DNA of 64,000 nucleotides from Oscillospiraceae bacterium (GCA_017935145.1 JAGBIE010000015.1:21027-85026); one strand, 5' to 3'. Positions 1 to 9,841 are shown, counted from the first letter of the stretch. Numbers and translations are program-made. The notes: generated by a model from the sequence alone, not told the origin.

Positions 1-271
1 AAGTCCCAGCCCCTGCGTGCTTGGCAATATCGTCATAGACGCTGAGTCCCGTGAGCAGCGCGCTGAGAAAGATAAGGCTCACACAGGTGGCTGTGCCTGC
101 CATTTCCTTATCTAAGCCCACTGGGCCTTTGTAGAGTTCCAAAAAACCTTGTCCCAAGGTGCAGATGAATCCGCCCACCAAAAACGCCCACAGACAGTCC
201 TTCCACACGGGAGATTTGGGCGCAAGGCGGGAAACATATTGCGAGTACTCTTTTTTGCTCATTTTTTCCAT
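1..271 (-). CDS. spoVAC: Stage V sporulation protein AC (partial, C-terminus off window)
   Basis: The first 90 residues of SpoVAC are visible, starting MEKMSKKEYSQYVSRLAPKSP, and the gene continues past the left edge. Conserved features are the KSPVWKDCLWAFLVGGFICT segment opening the first membrane helix and the LLTGLSVYDDIAKHAGAG segment after the second. SpoVAC is an inner spore membrane protein of the SpoVA channel that moves dipicolinic acid during sporulation and germination. The ATG at 271-269 has an AAGGGGTG ribosome binding site 8 nt upstream; an in-frame ATG at 262 is an alternative. It lies behind the rplQ terminator, so it is probably transcribed separately. Its presence marks the host as a spore former. 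Confidence 0.88.
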   Translation of the reverse strand, partial: MEKMSKKEYSQYVSRLAPKSPVWKDCLWAFLVGGFICTLGQGFLELYKGPVGLDKEMAGTATCVSLIFLSALLTGLSVYDDIAKHAGAGT

Positions 272-290
272 GAGAAACACCCCTTTTTTC

Positions 291-319
291 TAGGGTGTGC
301 TGATTGGATGGCAATATAC
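291..319 (-). promoter_or_regulatory. Possible sigma-G-like promoter of spoVAC
   Basis: Reading the minus strand, GTATAT (319-314) is followed after 16 nt by CACCCTA (297-291). This resembles the forespore sigma-G pattern (GNATR, about 18 nt, CATNNTA) with one mismatch in the -10 region and a slightly short spacer. The position between the rplQ terminator and spoVAC fits. The match is weak on its own. Confidence 0.3.
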
Positions 320-321
320 GC

Positions 322-357
322 AAAAAGACACGAACCCATGGGTTCGTGTCTTTTTTT
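322..357. terminator. Bidirectional terminator at the end of the ribosomal superoperon
   Basis: A perfect inverted repeat with arms AAAAAGACACGAACCC and its complement, a 2-nt loop, and T-runs on both strands. It sits just after the rplQ stop and would end the whole minus-strand ribosomal transcript before spoVAC. Confidence 0.9.
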
Positions 358-364
358 GTGTAAA

Positions 365-706
365 TTACACCAGTTCGATGATAGCCATTTCGGCGGCATC
401 ACCGCGGCGGGCGCCAAGGCGAGTCACACGAGTATAGCCACCGTTACGGTCAGCATACTTGGGAGCGATCTCCTTGAACAGCTTGTTGGCCACGTCTTCC
501 TTAGTGATGAAGCTGAGAGCCTTGCGGTAGGTAGCCAGAGTGTTCTTCTTACCCAGGGTAATCATCTTCTCCACCACGGGCTGCACTTCTTTGGCTCTGT
601 AGAACGTGGTTTCCAGTTTGCCGTTAGCCAGCAGATCAGTCACCTGCTGACGCAGCAGAGCTTTTCTCTGCGTGCTGGTTTTGCCCAGCTTGCGAGTACC
701 AAACAT
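365..706 (-). CDS. rplQ: 50S ribosomal protein L17
   Basis: A 113-residue L17 of usual bacterial length, starting [20 protein letters not shown] and ending in the family's [12 protein letters not shown] tail. It lies near the exit tunnel of the large subunit. The ATG at 706 has an AGGAGGG site 6-7 nt upstream; a longer in-frame start at 742 would add residues absent from the family. It is the last gene of the superoperon, directly after rpoA, the common alpha-operon order. Confidence 0.97.
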   Translation of the reverse strand: MFGTRKLGKTSTQRKALLRQQVTDLLANGKLETTFYRAKEVQPVVEKMITLGKKNTLATYRKALSFITKEDVANKLFKEIAPKYADRNGGYTRVTRLGARRGDAAEMAIIELV

Positions 707-765
707 TGTAATTCCCTCCTCTTTTGAAAGGTGTGAGGCCACAGGGTCTATCCTGTGCCGAAAAA

Positions 766-1725
766 TTAGTTGTTAGCAGCGGAATCTTCGCTGGCAAGGG
801 AAAGACCCATCATAGCCAGCTTGTTCTGGACTTCTTCCAGAGACTTTCTGCCCATGTTACGAACCTTCATCATATCGTCTTCGGTCTTGGAAATCAGGTC
901 TTCAACGGTGTTGATGTTAGCACGCTTGAGACAGTTGAAGCTACGGACGGAAAGGTCCAGTTCTTCCACAGTCAGTTCCATGATCTTGTTCTGCTGGGTG
1001 TTCACGGGATCCTTGACGGTGGTGAGATTCATCATCGTTTCGGACAGGTCAGTGAACAGGCTCAGGTGATCCACCAGAATCTTTGCGCCCAAAGAAACAG
1101 CATCACGAGCGGAGATGGTGGAGTCAGTCCAGACTTCCAGCGTGAGCTTATCATAGTCCGTCATGTTGCCCACACGAGTGTTCTCCACCGTGTAGTTCAC
1201 CTTATAGACGGGGGTGTAGATGGAGTCGATGGGAATCACACCGATGGTGGTCTGAGCGGACTTGTTCCGTTCTGCGGGAACATAGCCACGACCGTGGGAC
1301 AGGGTGATTTCCATATTGAAGGTAGCGTCAGCGCACAAGGTGCAGATGTGCAGGTCGGGATTGAGAATCTCGACTTCGCCATCGGCCTTGATGTCGCCAG
1401 CGGTAACTTCGCATTCTCCGGTAGCGTCAATGTAGACCGTCTTGACGCCTTCGCAATGGAGGCGGGCGATGATCTTCTTAACGTTGAGGACAATCTCCGT
1501 CACGTCTTCCTTGACGCCGGGGATGGTGGAGAATTCGTGCTGCACGCCAGCAATCTTGATAGAAGTGGCGGCAGTGCCGGACAGAGAGGACAGAAGCACA
1601 CGGCGCAGGGCGTTGCCCAGAGTGGTGCCGTACCCTCTTTCCAGAGGCTCGACTACATATTTGCCATAAGATTCATTTTCGGGAGAATCTGTACATTCGA
1701 TACGGGGCTTTTCAATTTCTACCAT
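766..1725 (-). CDS. rpoA: DNA-directed RNA polymerase subunit alpha
   Basis: A 319-residue alpha subunit. The N-terminal assembly domain (about 1-230) carries [20 protein letters not shown], which dimerises and seeds beta/beta-prime assembly. After a linker, the C-terminal domain (about 245-310) carries [19 protein letters not shown] and the helix-hairpin-helix [10 protein letters not shown] that contacts UP elements and activators. It lies between rpsD and rplQ in the alpha operon. The ATG at 1725 has a GGAGGG ribosome binding site. Nothing unusual is seen. Confidence 0.98.
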   Translation of the reverse strand: MVEIEKPRIECTDSPENESYGKYVVEPLERGYGTTLGNALRRVLLSSLSGTAATSIKIAGVQHEFSTIPGVKEDVTEIVLNVKKIIARLHCEGVKTVYIDATGECEVTAGDIKADGEVEILNPDLHICTLCADATFNMEITLSHGRGYVPAERNKSAQTTIGVIPIDSIYTPVYKVNYTVENTRVGNMTDYDKLTLEVWTDSTISARDAVSLGAKILVDHLSLFTDLSETMMNLTTVKDPVNTQQNKIMELTVEELDLSVRSFNCLKRANINTVEDLISKTEDDMMKVRNMGRKSLEEVQNKLAMMGLSLASEDSAANN

Positions 1726-1802
1726 ACGTTAATACCCTCCTTATTTCTGCGGTGTAGCAGTTGATTGCTTGATTCAGCTTACCAATTGGCGAGGGAGGCA
1801 GA

Positions 1803-2399
1803 TTACTTGGAGTACAATTCGACGATGAGATTTTCGGAAATCTCGAAATCGATGTCCTCTTTTGCGGGGAGTGCAATCACCTTGCCCTGGAGGTTGTTCT
1901 TATCCCGATCCAGCCACTTGGGAGCAGCGACAAACTTGTCGTTTTCCTTGAGCATCTTGAAACGGGTGGTGGAACAGCTCTTTTCGCTGACAGCAATTAC
2001 ATCACCAACACTCACCAGATAAGAGGGAATATTGACGCGCTTGCCGTTCACAGTGTAGTGGCCGTGGTTGACCAGCTGACGAGCTTCACGACGAGTGGCA
2101 GCAAAACCCAGACGATAGACAACGTTGTCCAGTCTGCGTTCGATGAGGCTCAGAAGAATCTCACCGGTGTTGCCGTTCATACGTTCGGCCTTTTCATAAT
2201 ACATTCTGAACTGCTTTTCCAGAATGCCGTAAACAAACTTAACCTTCTGCTTCTCAGTGAGCTGCAGGCCATATTCGGACTTTTTGGTTCTTCTCTGGCC
2301 GCCGGGGTTCTTGTTGGAAGACTTGGCATAACCCATTGCGGCAGGAGAAACGCCCAGAGTTCTGCAGCGCTTGAGAATGGGCTGAGTATTTTTAGCCAT
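1803..2399 (-). CDS. rpsD: 30S ribosomal protein S4
   Basis: A 198-residue S4, a primary 16S rRNA-binding protein that starts 30S assembly and in many bacteria represses its own operon. The central S4 RNA-binding domain is clear: RRLDNVVYRLGFAATRREAR, then LVNHGHYTVNGKRVNIPSYLV. The N-terminal zinc cysteines found in some S4 proteins are missing, so this is the zinc-free form. It sits between rpsK and rpoA. The start has a GGAGG site. Confidence 0.98.
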   Translation of the reverse strand: MAKNTQPILKRCRTLGVSPAAMGYAKSSNKNPGGQRRTKKSEYGLQLTEKQKVKFVYGILEKQFRMYYEKAERMNGNTGEILLSLIERRLDNVVYRLGFAATRREARQLVNHGHYTVNGKRVNIPSYLVSVGDVIAVSEKSCSTTRFKMLKENDKFVAAPKWLDRDKNNLQGKVIALPAKEDIDFEISENLIVELYSK

Positions 2400-2423
2400 G
2401 GATATTTTTCCTCCTTCTCAAAA

Positions 2424-2822
2424 TTAGACGCGACGTCTCTTGGGAGGACGGCAACCATTGTGAGGAATGGGAGTGACGTCCTTAATCATGGTGACTTCCA
2501 GACCAGCAGACTGGAGTGCGCGGATAGCGGACTCACGGCCCTGGCCGGGACCCTTGACGTAAACTTCAACGGACTTCAGGCCACAAGCTTCGATAGCAGC
2601 CTTGGCAGCGGTTTCAGCCGCAGTCTGGGCAGCGAAGGGAGTGGACTTTTTGGAGCCGCGGAAGCCGAGACCGCCGGAGGAAGCCCAGCTGATGGCGTTA
2701 CCATTGGTATCGGTAACAGTAACCATGGTGTTGTTGAAAGAGGAGCGGATATGCACAGCACCCTTTTCAATGTTCTTGCGTTCGCGACGACGCTTAACGA
2801 CTTTTTTGACATTCTTAGCCAT
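2424..2822 (-). CDS. rpsK: 30S ribosomal protein S11
   Basis: A 132-residue S11 of the 30S platform. Family signatures are [40 protein letters not shown], and the C-terminal [18 protein letters not shown]. It lies between rpsM and rpsD with a 16-nt gap to rpsM. The start is ATG 2822 after an AGGGAGGG-type site. Confidence 0.98.
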   Translation of the reverse strand: MAKNVKKVVKRRRERKNIEKGAVHIRSSFNNTMVTVTDTNGNAISWASSGGLGFRGSKKSTPFAAQTAAETAAKAAIEACGLKSVEVYVKGPGQGRESAIRALQSAGLEVTMIKDVTPIPHNGCRPPKRRRV

Positions 2823-2838
2823 GTTTCATATCCCTCCC

Positions 2839-3207
2839 TTACTTCTTCTTGTTGGCAATGGTCTTCTTGGGACCCTTGCGAGTGCGGGCGTTGGTCTTGG
2901 TTCTCTGACCGCGAACGGGCAGACCGCGACGATGACGGACACCGCGATAGCAGCCGATTTCGGTCAGCCGCTTGATGTTCATAGCAACCTCATGGCGGAG
3001 GTCACCTTCAATGGTGTAGTTCTTGTCAATAACTTCACGCAGGATGGCTTCCTGTTCATCGGTCAGATCCTTCACACGGATGTCGGGATCAATGTTGGCC
3101 TTTTTCAGAATGTCCTCTGCGCTCTTTCTGCCGATACCGTAGATATAAGTCAAACCGATTTCGATTCGCTTTTCACGGGGCAGGTCAATACCAGCAATAC
3201 GTGCCAT
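2839..3207 (-). CDS. rpsM: 30S ribosomal protein S13
   Basis: A 122-residue S13 of the 30S head, which forms intersubunit bridges and contacts the P-site tRNA. It starts [20 protein letters not shown], has the [19 protein letters not shown] helix-turn region, and ends in the basic tail [20 protein letters not shown] followed by [12 protein letters not shown]. It follows rpmJ directly, as in most Firmicutes. Confidence 0.98.
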   Translation of the reverse strand: MARIAGIDLPREKRIEIGLTYIYGIGRKSAEDILKKANIDPDIRVKDLTDEQEAILREVIDKNYTIEGDLRHEVAMNIKRLTEIGCYRGVRHRRGLPVRGQRTKTNARTRKGPKKTIANKKK

Positions 3208-3227
3208 ATTTCTTGAAGCACCTCCTA

Positions 3228-3341
3228 TTAGCCTTGTCTCTGCTTATGCTTGGGGTTTTCGCAAATAACCATAACACGGCCCTTGCGCTTAATGATCTTG
3301 CATTTTTCGCACATGGGCTTTACGGACGGTCTTACTTTCAT
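3228..3341 (-). CDS. rpmJ: 50S ribosomal protein L36 (zinc form)
   Basis: A 37-residue protein read directly from the sequence: it begins [20 protein letters not shown] and ends NPKHKQRQG. It has the C-x2-C ... C-x4-H zinc pattern of the C+ form (CEKC, then C and H in CENPKH). L36 binds 23S rRNA. It sits between infA and rpsM, the usual place. Start ATG 3341-3339, stop TAA 3230-3228; length and reading frame are unambiguous. Confidence 0.96.
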   Translation of the reverse strand: MKVRPSVKPMCEKCKIIKRKGRVMVICENPKHKQRQG

Positions 3342-3372
3342 AATGTTTAACCTCCATCTGAGAACAATGTCT

Positions 3373-3591
3373 CTACTTACTTCTCCATGTGATTCTGCCA
3401 CGGGTCAGGTCGTACGGAGACATCTGTACGGTGACCTTATCGCCGGGGAGAATCTTGATAAAGTTCATCCGGAGCTTGCCGGAAATGTGCGCCAGAATGA
3501 TGTGCCCGTTGCCAATGTCAACGGAGAACATCGCATTGGGCAGTGCATCGGTAACGATGCCCTCAAGTTCAATTACGTCGTCTTTTGCCAA
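3373..3591 (-). CDS. infA: Translation initiation factor IF-1
   Basis: IF-1, a single OB-fold protein that occupies the 30S A site during initiation. The motifs [39 protein letters not shown] and [13 protein letters not shown] are clear. There is no ATG; two TTG codons are possible. TTG 3591 gives 72 residues, the usual family length, with 10 nt to AAGGAGG. TTG 3597 adds two residues and overlaps the map stop as TTGA, with only 4 nt spacing. I prefer 3591. Either way the gene is tightly coupled to map. Confidence 0.95.
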   Translation of the reverse strand: MAKDDVIELEGIVTDALPNAMFSVDIGNGHIILAHISGKLRMNFIKILPGDKVTVQMSPYDLTRGRITWRSK

Positions 3592-3593
3592 GT

Positions 3594-4376
3594 TCAATTA
3601 ACCTCCTTGGTTATGACAGTGGAATTGTTGTCTGTGACGGTGAGAATTTCCGGCTCGCCGTCGGTAATGAGGAATGTATTCTCATAGTGGGCAGCCAAAC
3701 TGCCATCGGCAGTGACTACGGTCCAGCGGTCTTTGAGAACATTCACAGCGTAATGTCCTGCGCAGACCATGGGTTCCACAGCCAATGTCATGCCTTTAAA
3801 CAGTCTGGGGCCTCTGCCGGGTGCTCCAAAATTCGGAACCTCGGGCTCTTCGTGCAAGTTCGCGCCTACGCCGTGACCCACGAAGCTGCGAACAACGGAA
3901 AACCCATTGGATTCGACATACGCTTGAATCGCATGCCCAATGTCAGAGACGCGATTGCCCTGACGTGCGAATTGGATACCCTCATAGAAACTCTGACGAG
4001 TCACATCAATGAGTTTCTGAGCAAACGGAGAAATCTCTCCGCAGGCAAAGGTTTCTGCGCAATCCCCGTGGAAGCCCTCGTAATAAGCACCCACATCCAC
4101 GCTGACGATGTCGCCTTCCTTCAGCACCCGATGGTCGGGAATGCCGTGGATGACCACTTCGTTCACGGAAATGCAACTGCTGGCGGGAAAACCTCCGTAG
4201 CCGAGAAAAGACGGCGTTGCACCCTGCGCCACGATATAATCGTGGACTGCCTTATCGATCTCCAATGTACTGACGCCCGGCCTTACCATTTCACCTGCCA
4301 AAGCACGTGCTGCCGCGGTAATTCTACAGGCCTTGCGCATACAACGGAGTTCTTGCTCGTTTTTAATTGGAATCAT
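3594..4376 (-). CDS. map: Methionine aminopeptidase type I
   Basis: A 260-residue pita-bread metallopeptidase that removes the initiator methionine from new proteins. The metal ligands can be placed: Asp in [20 protein letters not shown] (two aspartates), His in [20 protein letters not shown], and Glu in LAVEPMVC and HYENTFLI. It begins [20 protein letters not shown]. It overlaps adk by 4 nt (ATGA) and infA at its end, so the three are probably translationally coupled. Confidence 0.97.
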   Translation of the reverse strand: MIPIKNEQELRCMRKACRITAAARALAGEMVRPGVSTLEIDKAVHDYIVAQGATPSFLGYGGFPASSCISVNEVVIHGIPDHRVLKEGDIVSVDVGAYYEGFHGDCAETFACGEISPFAQKLIDVTRQSFYEGIQFARQGNRVSDIGHAIQAYVESNGFSVVRSFVGHGVGANLHEEPEVPNFGAPGRGPRLFKGMTLAVEPMVCAGHYAVNVLKDRWTVVTADGSLAAHYENTFLITDGEPEILTVTDNNSTVITKEVN

Positions 4377-5011
4377 GCTTCCACCCCAATGGCCGTGAGA
4401 ATTTCCCGCGTGACATCATCGATGTCCTGATCGCCATCCACAAGTTTCAGGCGACCCAAGGATGCGTAGAAATCCTTCAAGGCTTCGGTTTCAGCATGGA
4501 ATACCCGGAGTCTGTTTTTCACCGTTTCCGGTGTATCATCCTTGCGGATGATGAGTTCCTTGCCGCAGGTATCGCAGATACCTTCGACTTTGGAAGGATT
4601 GGCGGAGATGTGATAGCTTGCACCGCAACCGCTGCAAACACGGCGGCCAGTCATGCGGCTTTCAATCACAGCGTCCTCGATCTCGATGGACACCACAGCG
4701 TCCATGCAGATGCCCTTGGCTTCCAGCGCCTGTGCCTGGGGGATGGTTCTGGGCATACCGTCCAGAATGTATCCGCCAGCACAGTCGGGCTGGGCCACTC
4801 GTTCGGCGACGATGCCGATGATGACTTCATCGGGAACGAGGGCACCTTTGTCCATGAATGCTTTGGCTTTGAGACCGATTTCCGTACCGTTTCGGATGGC
4901 TTCCCGCAGGATGTTGCCGGTGGAAATGGTGGGAACGTTCAGCACTTTGGCAATCCGTTCCGCCTGAGTTCCTTTACCAGCACCCGGGGCGCCCAACAGA
5001 ATCAGTTTCAA
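4373..5011 (-). CDS. adk: Adenylate kinase (zinc LID type)
   Basis: A 212-residue enzyme interconverting ATP + AMP and 2 ADP. The P-loop GAPGAGKGT lies at residues 7-15, followed by the NMP-binding region and GGYILDGMPRT, where the family usually has DGFPRT. The LID domain holds four cysteines in CSGC and CDTC, the zinc-binding form common in Gram-positives. It sits between secY and map, overlapping map by 4 nt. Confidence 0.97.
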   Translation of the reverse strand: MKLILLGAPGAGKGTQAERIAKVLNVPTISTGNILREAIRNGTEIGLKAKAFMDKGALVPDEVIIGIVAERVAQPDCAGGYILDGMPRTIPQAQALEAKGICMDAVVSIEIEDAVIESRMTGRRVCSGCGASYHISANPSKVEGICDTCGKELIIRKDDTPETVKNRLRVFHAETEALKDFYASLGRLKLVDGDQDIDDVTREILTAIGVEA

Positions 5012-5026
5012 AACGCTTCGCCTCCG

Positions 5027-6307
5027 TTAATCCAAGAAGCCCTTGTAGTGGCGCATAAGCACCTGAGCTTCCAGAGCATTGACGGTTTCCAGAGCCACAC
5101 CGACAACGATGATGACAGAAGTACCGCCGATGGCCAGGGTGTTATCTTTAATGATAACGCCCAGCAGGACGGGAGCGATGGCCACCACTGCCAGGTACAG
5201 AGCACCGAACAGGGTGATTTTGGTGATCACCTTCTGAATAAAGTCGGAGGTGGGCTTGCCAGGACGGAAGCCGGGGATGAAACCGCCGTTCTTTTTCAGG
5301 TTGTTGGAGATCTCCACGGGGTTATACTGCACTGCGGAATAGAAGTAGCTAAACGCAATGATCAGCAAGAAATAGAAGACCATATAGATCACAGAGGTGG
5401 AATCGAACACATTTTCATACCACCAGCCACTGGTCTTGCCCAGGAATGCACACACGGTGGCGGGCAAAGAAGTGATGGACTGGGCGAAGATGATAGGCAG
5501 AACGCCGGACATATTCACCTTGATGGGCAGATGAGTGTTCTGACCGCCGTACATCTTGCGGCCAACCACACGCTTGGCATACTGCACGGGAATGCGGCGC
5601 TCGGAATCGGTGATGAACACGATGAACACCACCAGAGCCAGAACGGCAACCACTAGAAGTGCAGCGAAATACCATGCCAGAGTACCAGCAGCGATGCCAG
5701 TAATCATGCTACGAATCAGGTCGGGCAGACGGGAGATGATGCCGGCGAACAGGATCATGGAGATACCGTTGCCCACGCCAAATTCCGTAATCTGCTCGCC
5801 CATCCACATGACCACAGATGCGCCTGCCACGAAGGTCACGACGATAACTGCGGCGGACCAGAAGCTGGTATCGGTCAGGATGCCAACCATCTGGCTCTTC
5901 ATCATGATGTAGTAAGCAATACCCATGAGAAGAGCGATGCCCACAGTGGCGTAGCGGGTAATTTTGGTAATGGTCTTGCGGCCTTCTTCACCGCCCTCTT
6001 TCTGCAGACGTTCCAGAGCAGGAATGGCGATGCAGAGGAGTTCGATGATAATGGACGCGTTAATATAGGGCTGGATGCCCAACGCGAAAACGGATGCCTG
6101 AGAAAGGGCAGAACCGCTCATAGCGTTGAACAGACCCAAAATGGTGTTGGACAGGTTGGCATTGAAGTATGCCGTCAAAGCTGCGGTGTCAATGAAAGGC
6201 ACCATGACCTGGCTGCCCAAACGGAACAGTAGCAGCATGAAGAGAGTGAACAGAAGCTTCTTGCGAAGTTCAGGCACTTTCCACGCATTGCGAAGGGTTG
6301 TAATCAC
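5027..6307 (-). CDS. secY: Protein translocase subunit SecY
   Basis: A 426-residue polytopic protein with about ten membrane helices that forms the Sec channel. Signatures include LFTLFMLLLFRLGSQVMVPF near the start, the conserved loop ITEFGVGNGISMILFAGI, the cytoplasmic loop RRIPVQYAKRVVGRKMYGGQ, and PAGFRPGKPT-type residues as FIPGFRPGKPTSDF. It abuts rplO with no gap, so expression is probably coupled to the ribosomal genes. Confidence 0.98.
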   Translation of the reverse strand: MITTLRNAWKVPELRKKLLFTLFMLLLFRLGSQVMVPFIDTAALTAYFNANLSNTILGLFNAMSGSALSQASVFALGIQPYINASIIIELLCIAIPALERLQKEGGEEGRKTITKITRYATVGIALLMGIAYYIMMKSQMVGILTDTSFWSAAVIVVTFVAGASVVMWMGEQITEFGVGNGISMILFAGIISRLPDLIRSMITGIAAGTLAWYFAALLVVAVLALVVFIVFITDSERRIPVQYAKRVVGRKMYGGQNTHLPIKVNMSGVLPIIFAQSITSLPATVCAFLGKTSGWWYENVFDSTSVIYMVFYFLLIIAFSYFYSAVQYNPVEISNNLKKNGGFIPGFRPGKPTSDFIQKVITKITLFGALYLAVVAIAPVLLGVIIKDNTLAIGGTSVIIVVGVALETVNALEAQVLMRHYKGFLD

Positions 6308-6748
6308 TTACACCACCTCAGCCTTTCCACCTGCCTGCTCGATTTTTTCCTTAGCAGATGCGGAGAACGAGGCTGCTTTTACGGTGACTTTTTTGGTGAC
6401 GTTGCCATTGCCCAGAACTTTCAGACCGTACTTGCAGTCGTTCAGGATACCCTTTTCGATGAGGGCAGCAGCGTCAACCACAGCACCGTCTTCGAACTTG
6501 TTCAAAATTGCCACGTTGATGGCGGTCAGGGGTTTTGCAAAAATGTTGTTGAAGCCACGCTTGGGGATACGGCGGGACAGAGGCATCTGACCACCTTCAA
6601 AGCCGATACGGACTTTGCCGCCAGAGCGAGCTTTCTGGCCCTTGTGACCACGACCGGCGGTCTTGCCATTGCCGGTGCCGGTGCCACGGCCCTTACGCTT
6701 GCCAACGTGGGTGGAGCCCACGACGGGAGCAAGTTCATTGAGATTCAT
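6308..6748 (-). CDS. rplO: 50S ribosomal protein L15
   Basis: A 146-residue L15, a late assembly protein of the large subunit. The Gly/Arg/Lys-rich N-terminus is typical: [29 protein letters not shown]. The C-terminal globular part holds [20 protein letters not shown]. It abuts secY with no spacer, which is notable but seen in tight spc operons. Confidence 0.98.
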   Translation of the reverse strand: MNLNELAPVVGSTHVGKRKGRGTGTGNGKTAGRGHKGQKARSGGKVRIGFEGGQMPLSRRIPKRGFNNIFAKPLTAINVAILNKFEDGAVVDAAALIEKGILNDCKYGLKVLGNGNVTKKVTVKAASFSASAKEKIEQAGGKAEVV

Positions 6749-6761
6749 TCTTGCTACCTCC

Positions 6762-6941
6762 TTATTCTTCAGTGACCTTCACAAGATAGCCAATCTGGGC
6801 AATCTTGCCACGGGTCTGGATGTTATCGGGCTGAACAGTTTCCTGCCCAATTTTACGCAGGCCCAGAGAATGGGCGGTTGCGATGTGCTTTTCAAGACGG
6901 CCGTTCAGGCTCTTGACCAGCTTAATCTTAACATTAGCCAT
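6762..6941 (-). CDS. rpmD: 50S ribosomal protein L30
   Basis: A 59-residue L30, found by direct reading. It begins [19 protein letters not shown], continues [19 protein letters not shown], and ends [10 protein letters not shown]30 contacts 23S and 5S rRNA. It lies between rpsE and rplO, its standard place. The ATG at 6941-6939 follows a GGAGGG site; the stop is TAA at 6764-6762. Confidence 0.96.
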   Translation of the reverse strand: MANVKIKLVKSLNGRLEKHIATAHSLGLRKIGQETVQPDNIQTRGKIAQIGYLVKVTEE

Positions 6942-6953
6942 GATGAGCCCTCC

Positions 6954-7469
6954 TTATTTACCGTTGATTTCTTCCACAGTCTTGCTGCGAATCTGAGCAA
7001 CTTCCTCAGGGGTACGCAGGGACATGAGACCCTGCATGGTGGCCTTGACCACGTTCTGGGGGTTGTTGGAACGCAGAGACTTAGAACGAATGTTGGTAAC
7101 ACCAACTGCTTCCATGACAGCACGCACAGCGCCACCAGCGATAACGCCAGTACCTTCGGGGGCGGGCTTCATGAGAACTTCGCCGGCGCCAAACTTACCC
7201 ACAACTTCGTGGGGGATGGTGTCGCCCAGCAAGCTGATCTTAACCATGTTCTTCTTTGCATCGGCAATGCCCTTGAGGATAGCTTCGGAAACTTCCGCAG
7301 CCTTGCCCAGGCCATAGCCAACGGTACCCTTGCCGTCACCCACGACAACCAGTGCGGAGAACTTCATCACACGGCCGCCCTTGACAGTCTTGGAAACACG
7401 GTTCAGGTAAACCACTTTTTCAATGAATTCGGGAGCAGTTTTTTCTGCTCTATCGCGATTGTAAGCCAT
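6954..7469 (-). CDS. rpsE: 30S ribosomal protein S5
   Basis: A 171-residue S5 with the double-stranded RNA-binding-like N-domain ([39 protein letters not shown]) and the C-domain ([35 protein letters not shown]). It works in decoding fidelity and in the mRNA entry helicase. Order rplR-rpsE-rpmD-rplO matches the spc operon. Confidence 0.98.
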   Translation of the reverse strand: MAYNRDRAEKTAPEFIEKVVYLNRVSKTVKGGRVMKFSALVVVGDGKGTVGYGLGKAAEVSEAILKGIADAKKNMVKISLLGDTIPHEVVGKFGAGEVLMKPAPEGTGVIAGGAVRAVMEAVGVTNIRSKSLRSNNPQNVVKATMQGLMSLRTPEEVAQIRSKTVEEINGK

Positions 7470-7484
7470 GATTTATCCTCCCTC

Positions 7485-7844
7485 TTAGAATTCCAGGCCG
7501 CCTTCGCGGGCGCCCTCAGCCAGCTCTGCCACGCGACCGTGGTACAGATAGCCGCTGCGGTCGAACACGACGGTATCAATGCCTTTTGCCTTGGCACGTT
7601 CAGCCAGCACAACGCCAACCTTACGGGCGGCTTCCTTGTTGCTTGCAGTGCCTTCAAAATCCTTATCCAGGGTGGAAGCAGAGACCAGAGTGACGCCATT
7701 GACATCATCAATGATCTGTGCATAAATGTTCGCATTGCTGCGGAACACGCTCAGACGGGGACGTTCGGGCGTGCCGGAAATCTTGCCGCGAACTCTCACG
7801 TGGCGCTTTAAACGCTGTGCGTTCTTATCAAAACTCTTAACCAT
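7485..7844 (-). CDS. rplR: 50S ribosomal protein L18
   Basis: A 119-residue L18, a 5S rRNA-binding protein of the central protuberance. It shows [37 protein letters not shown] and the C-terminal [20 protein letters not shown], followed by EGGLEF. The gap to rpsE is 15 nt. Confidence 0.98.
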   Translation of the reverse strand: MVKSFDKNAQRLKRHVRVRGKISGTPERPRLSVFRSNANIYAQIIDDVNGVTLVSASTLDKDFEGTASNKEAARKVGVVLAERAKAKGIDTVVFDRSGYLYHGRVAELAEGAREGGLEF

Positions 7845-7861
7845 TGTGGCACACCTCCTAA

Positions 7862-8407
7862 TTACTTCTTACCGCCGGTCTTGCCTTCTTTGCGGCGAAT
7901 GACCTCAGTAGTATACTTAATGCCCTTGCCCTTGTAAGGTTCAGGGGGTCTCTTACCTCTGACTTCAGCAGCAAACTGACCGACTTTCTGCTTGTCGATA
8001 CCGCTGACAACAATCTTGTTGGGGGCGGGTACTTCCACAGTAATGCCGTCAATTTCTTCCATGGTTACCAGGTGGGAGAAGCCGAGCTTCATGACCAGCT
8101 TGTTGCCTTCCTTGGAGGCGCTGTAGCCAACACCGTTGACTTCCAGTTCCTTGCTAAAGCCGGTGCTGACACCGACAACCATGTTATTGAGCAGAGTGCG
8201 GCTCAGGCCGTGCAGGCTTCTGTTCATTTTTTCATCGTTGGGACGGGTAACCGTCGCAATAGCGCCATCCACAGTGATGGTCATGTTGGGGTGGAACGCT
8301 CTTGTCAGCGTACCCTTGGGGCCCTTCACAGTTACAACGTTGTCTTTTGCAACGGTAACTTCCACGCCTGCCGGTACGGTGATAGGCATTTTGCCAATTC
8401 TAGACAT
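7862..8407 (-). CDS. rplF: 50S ribosomal protein L6
   Basis: A 181-residue L6 near the sarcin-ricin loop. It begins [19 protein letters not shown]; the second repeat ends in [20 protein letters not shown] and [12 protein letters not shown] chose ATG 8407 because it has AAGGAGGATAAC upstream and matches the family start; a longer in-frame start at 8434 would run into rpsH. Confidence 0.97.
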   Translation of the reverse strand: MSRIGKMPITVPAGVEVTVAKDNVVTVKGPKGTLTRAFHPNMTITVDGAIATVTRPNDEKMNRSLHGLSRTLLNNMVVGVSTGFSKELEVNGVGYSASKEGNKLVMKLGFSHLVTMEEIDGITVEVPAPNKIVVSGIDKQKVGQFAAEVRGKRPPEPYKGKGIKYTTEVIRRKEGKTGGKK

Positions 8408-8423
8408 AATGTTATCCTCCTTC

Positions 8424-8822
8424 TTACCAGACAAACGCCAGGACTTCGCCGCCGATGTGAGCTGCGCGAGCAGCCTTGTCGGTCATGACGCCCTTGGATG
8501 TGGAAATGATGGCAATACCCAGACCTTTGAGAACTCTGGGCAGGTCTTCAGCGCCGGCATAAACGCGCAGGCCGGGCTTGGAGACGCGGCGAAGACCGGA
8601 GATGACCTGGCCCTTACCAGCCAGATACTTCAGGGTGATACGGATGATGCCCTGAGTGCCGTCTTCAACAATCTGGAAGGCCTTGATGTAGCCTTCGTCC
8701 AGAAGAATCTGTGCGATAGCCTTCTTCAGGTTGGAAGCAGGGACATCGACAGTTTCGTGCTTTGCCGTGCTCGCGTTTCTGATACGCGTGAGCATATCGG
8801 CTACGGGATCGGTGATATGCAT
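8424..8822 (-). CDS. rpsH: 30S ribosomal protein S8
   Basis: A 132-residue S8, a central-domain 16S rRNA binder and, in well-studied bacteria, the spc-operon repressor. It starts [18 protein letters not shown] and ends [20 protein letters not shown] followed by VLAFVW. A 274-nt spacer separates it from rpsN upstream, far longer than any other gap in this operon. Confidence 0.98.
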   Translation of the reverse strand: MHITDPVADMLTRIRNASTAKHETVDVPASNLKKAIAQILLDEGYIKAFQIVEDGTQGIIRITLKYLAGKGQVISGLRRVSKPGLRVYAGAEDLPRVLKGLGIAIISTSKGVMTDKAARAAHIGGEVLAFVW

Positions 8823-9096
8823 GTTTTAGTTCCTCCTGTTTTAGAGTTACCACTCATTTAAGTGGTTCCGGTGGCGAGGTATCACGGTTAATCGTCTACA
8901 GAGCAAAAGCCCTTAATTATCCGCGACCTTTCGCCATCCTGTTTACGCCGTCATAGGGCGGATTGCTCCGCCCTTTGACGAATCTACGATTGTAATGGGC
9001 GTTTTGCATCGCAGGGAATTTTTTGTCAGGCGAGGCAGGCCGGCGCAGGCAGTGCTTTTTGCACGGCAAGCCGGTCTAACGACGCATGGCGGAAAA
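8823..9096. repeat. Repeat-like intergenic insert inside the spc operon
   Basis: A 274-nt non-coding stretch between rpsN and rpsH, where neighbouring gaps are about 10-20 nt. It contains hairpins such as ACCACT/AGTGGT (near 8850-8866) and GGGCGG/CCGCCC (8955-8973), and a GC-rich palindromic tract near 9026-9080 with GCCGGC and GCAAAAAGCAC-type elements. No start codon with a ribosome binding site was seen. It resembles dispersed intergenic repeats, but only one copy lies in this window, so the repeat status is inferred. Confidence 0.4.
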
Positions 9097-9282
9097 TTAC
9101 CAAGATGCCTTCTTCACGCCGGGGATCTGGCCCTTATAAGCCAGTTCGCGGAAGCAGATACGGCAGATGCCGTAGTCACGCAGGTAAGCGTGGGGGCGAC
9201 CGCAGATGTTGCAGCGGTTGTAAGCACGAGTAGAGAACTTAGCTTCCTTCTGCTGCTTCAGAATCATTGCTTTTCTTGCCAT
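9097..9282 (-). CDS. rpsN: 30S ribosomal protein S14 type Z (zinc)
   Basis: A 61-residue zinc-binding S14 starting [20 protein letters not shown] with two C-x2-C pairs, CNIC and CRIC, around [11 protein letters not shown], ending [11 protein letters not shown]. The start at 9282 is chosen by family length and start; a longer frame exists but adds a non-family extension. It lies between rplE and the unusual 274-nt spacer. Confidence 0.97.
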   Translation of the reverse strand: MARKAMILKQQKEAKFSTRAYNRCNICGRPHAYLRDYGICRICFRELAYKGQIPGVKKASW

Positions 9283-9298
9283 TTTTTCGTCCTCCCAA

Positions 9299-9841
9299 TC
9301 AGTTGTAGAAAGGAGCACCGACCTGGGTCAGCAGTTCCTTGGCTTCTTCATCGGTCTTTGCACTGGTGCAAATGCAGATGTCCATGCCACGGATCTTGTC
9401 GACCTTATCGTACTCGATTTCGGGGAAGATGAGCTGTTCCTTCAAACCGAAGGCATAGTTGCCACGGCCATCGAAGGAGTTGGGGTTAATGCCACGGAAG
9501 TCACGAACACGGGGCAGAGCCACGTTGAACAGACGGTCCAGGAATTCCCACATCTTGTCGCCGCGGAGGGTAACCTTCACGCCGACAGTTTCACCTTCAC
9601 GAACCTTGAAGTTAGCAACGCTCTTGCGAGCCTTGGTAGTGATGGGGTTCTGACCGGTGATGGTGGCGATATCCTTGCAGATCGCTTCGATTTCCTTAGC
9701 ATTGTTCTTGCTTTCGCCGCAACCAACGTTGACGATGACTTTGTCCAGCTTGGGAATCTGCATGACGCTCTTGTAGCCGAACTTCTTCATCAGAGCGGGA
9801 GCGATCTCTTCAGTATACTTAACTTTCAGTCTAGCAGCCAT
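9299..9841 (-). CDS. rplE: 50S ribosomal protein L5
   Basis: A 180-residue L5, a 5S rRNA and P-site tRNA contact protein. Signatures are [60 protein letters not shown] and [20 protein letters not shown]. It ends [20 protein letters not shown] followed by FYN. It has the usual place between rplX and rpsN. Confidence 0.98.
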   Translation of the reverse strand: MAARLKVKYTEEIAPALMKKFGYKSVMQIPKLDKVIVNVGCGESKNNAKEIEAICKDIATITGQNPITTKARKSVANFKVREGETVGVKVTLRGDKMWEFLDRLFNVALPRVRDFRGINPNSFDGRGNYAFGLKEQLIFPEIEYDKVDKIRGMDICICTSAKTDEEAKELLTQVGAPFYN

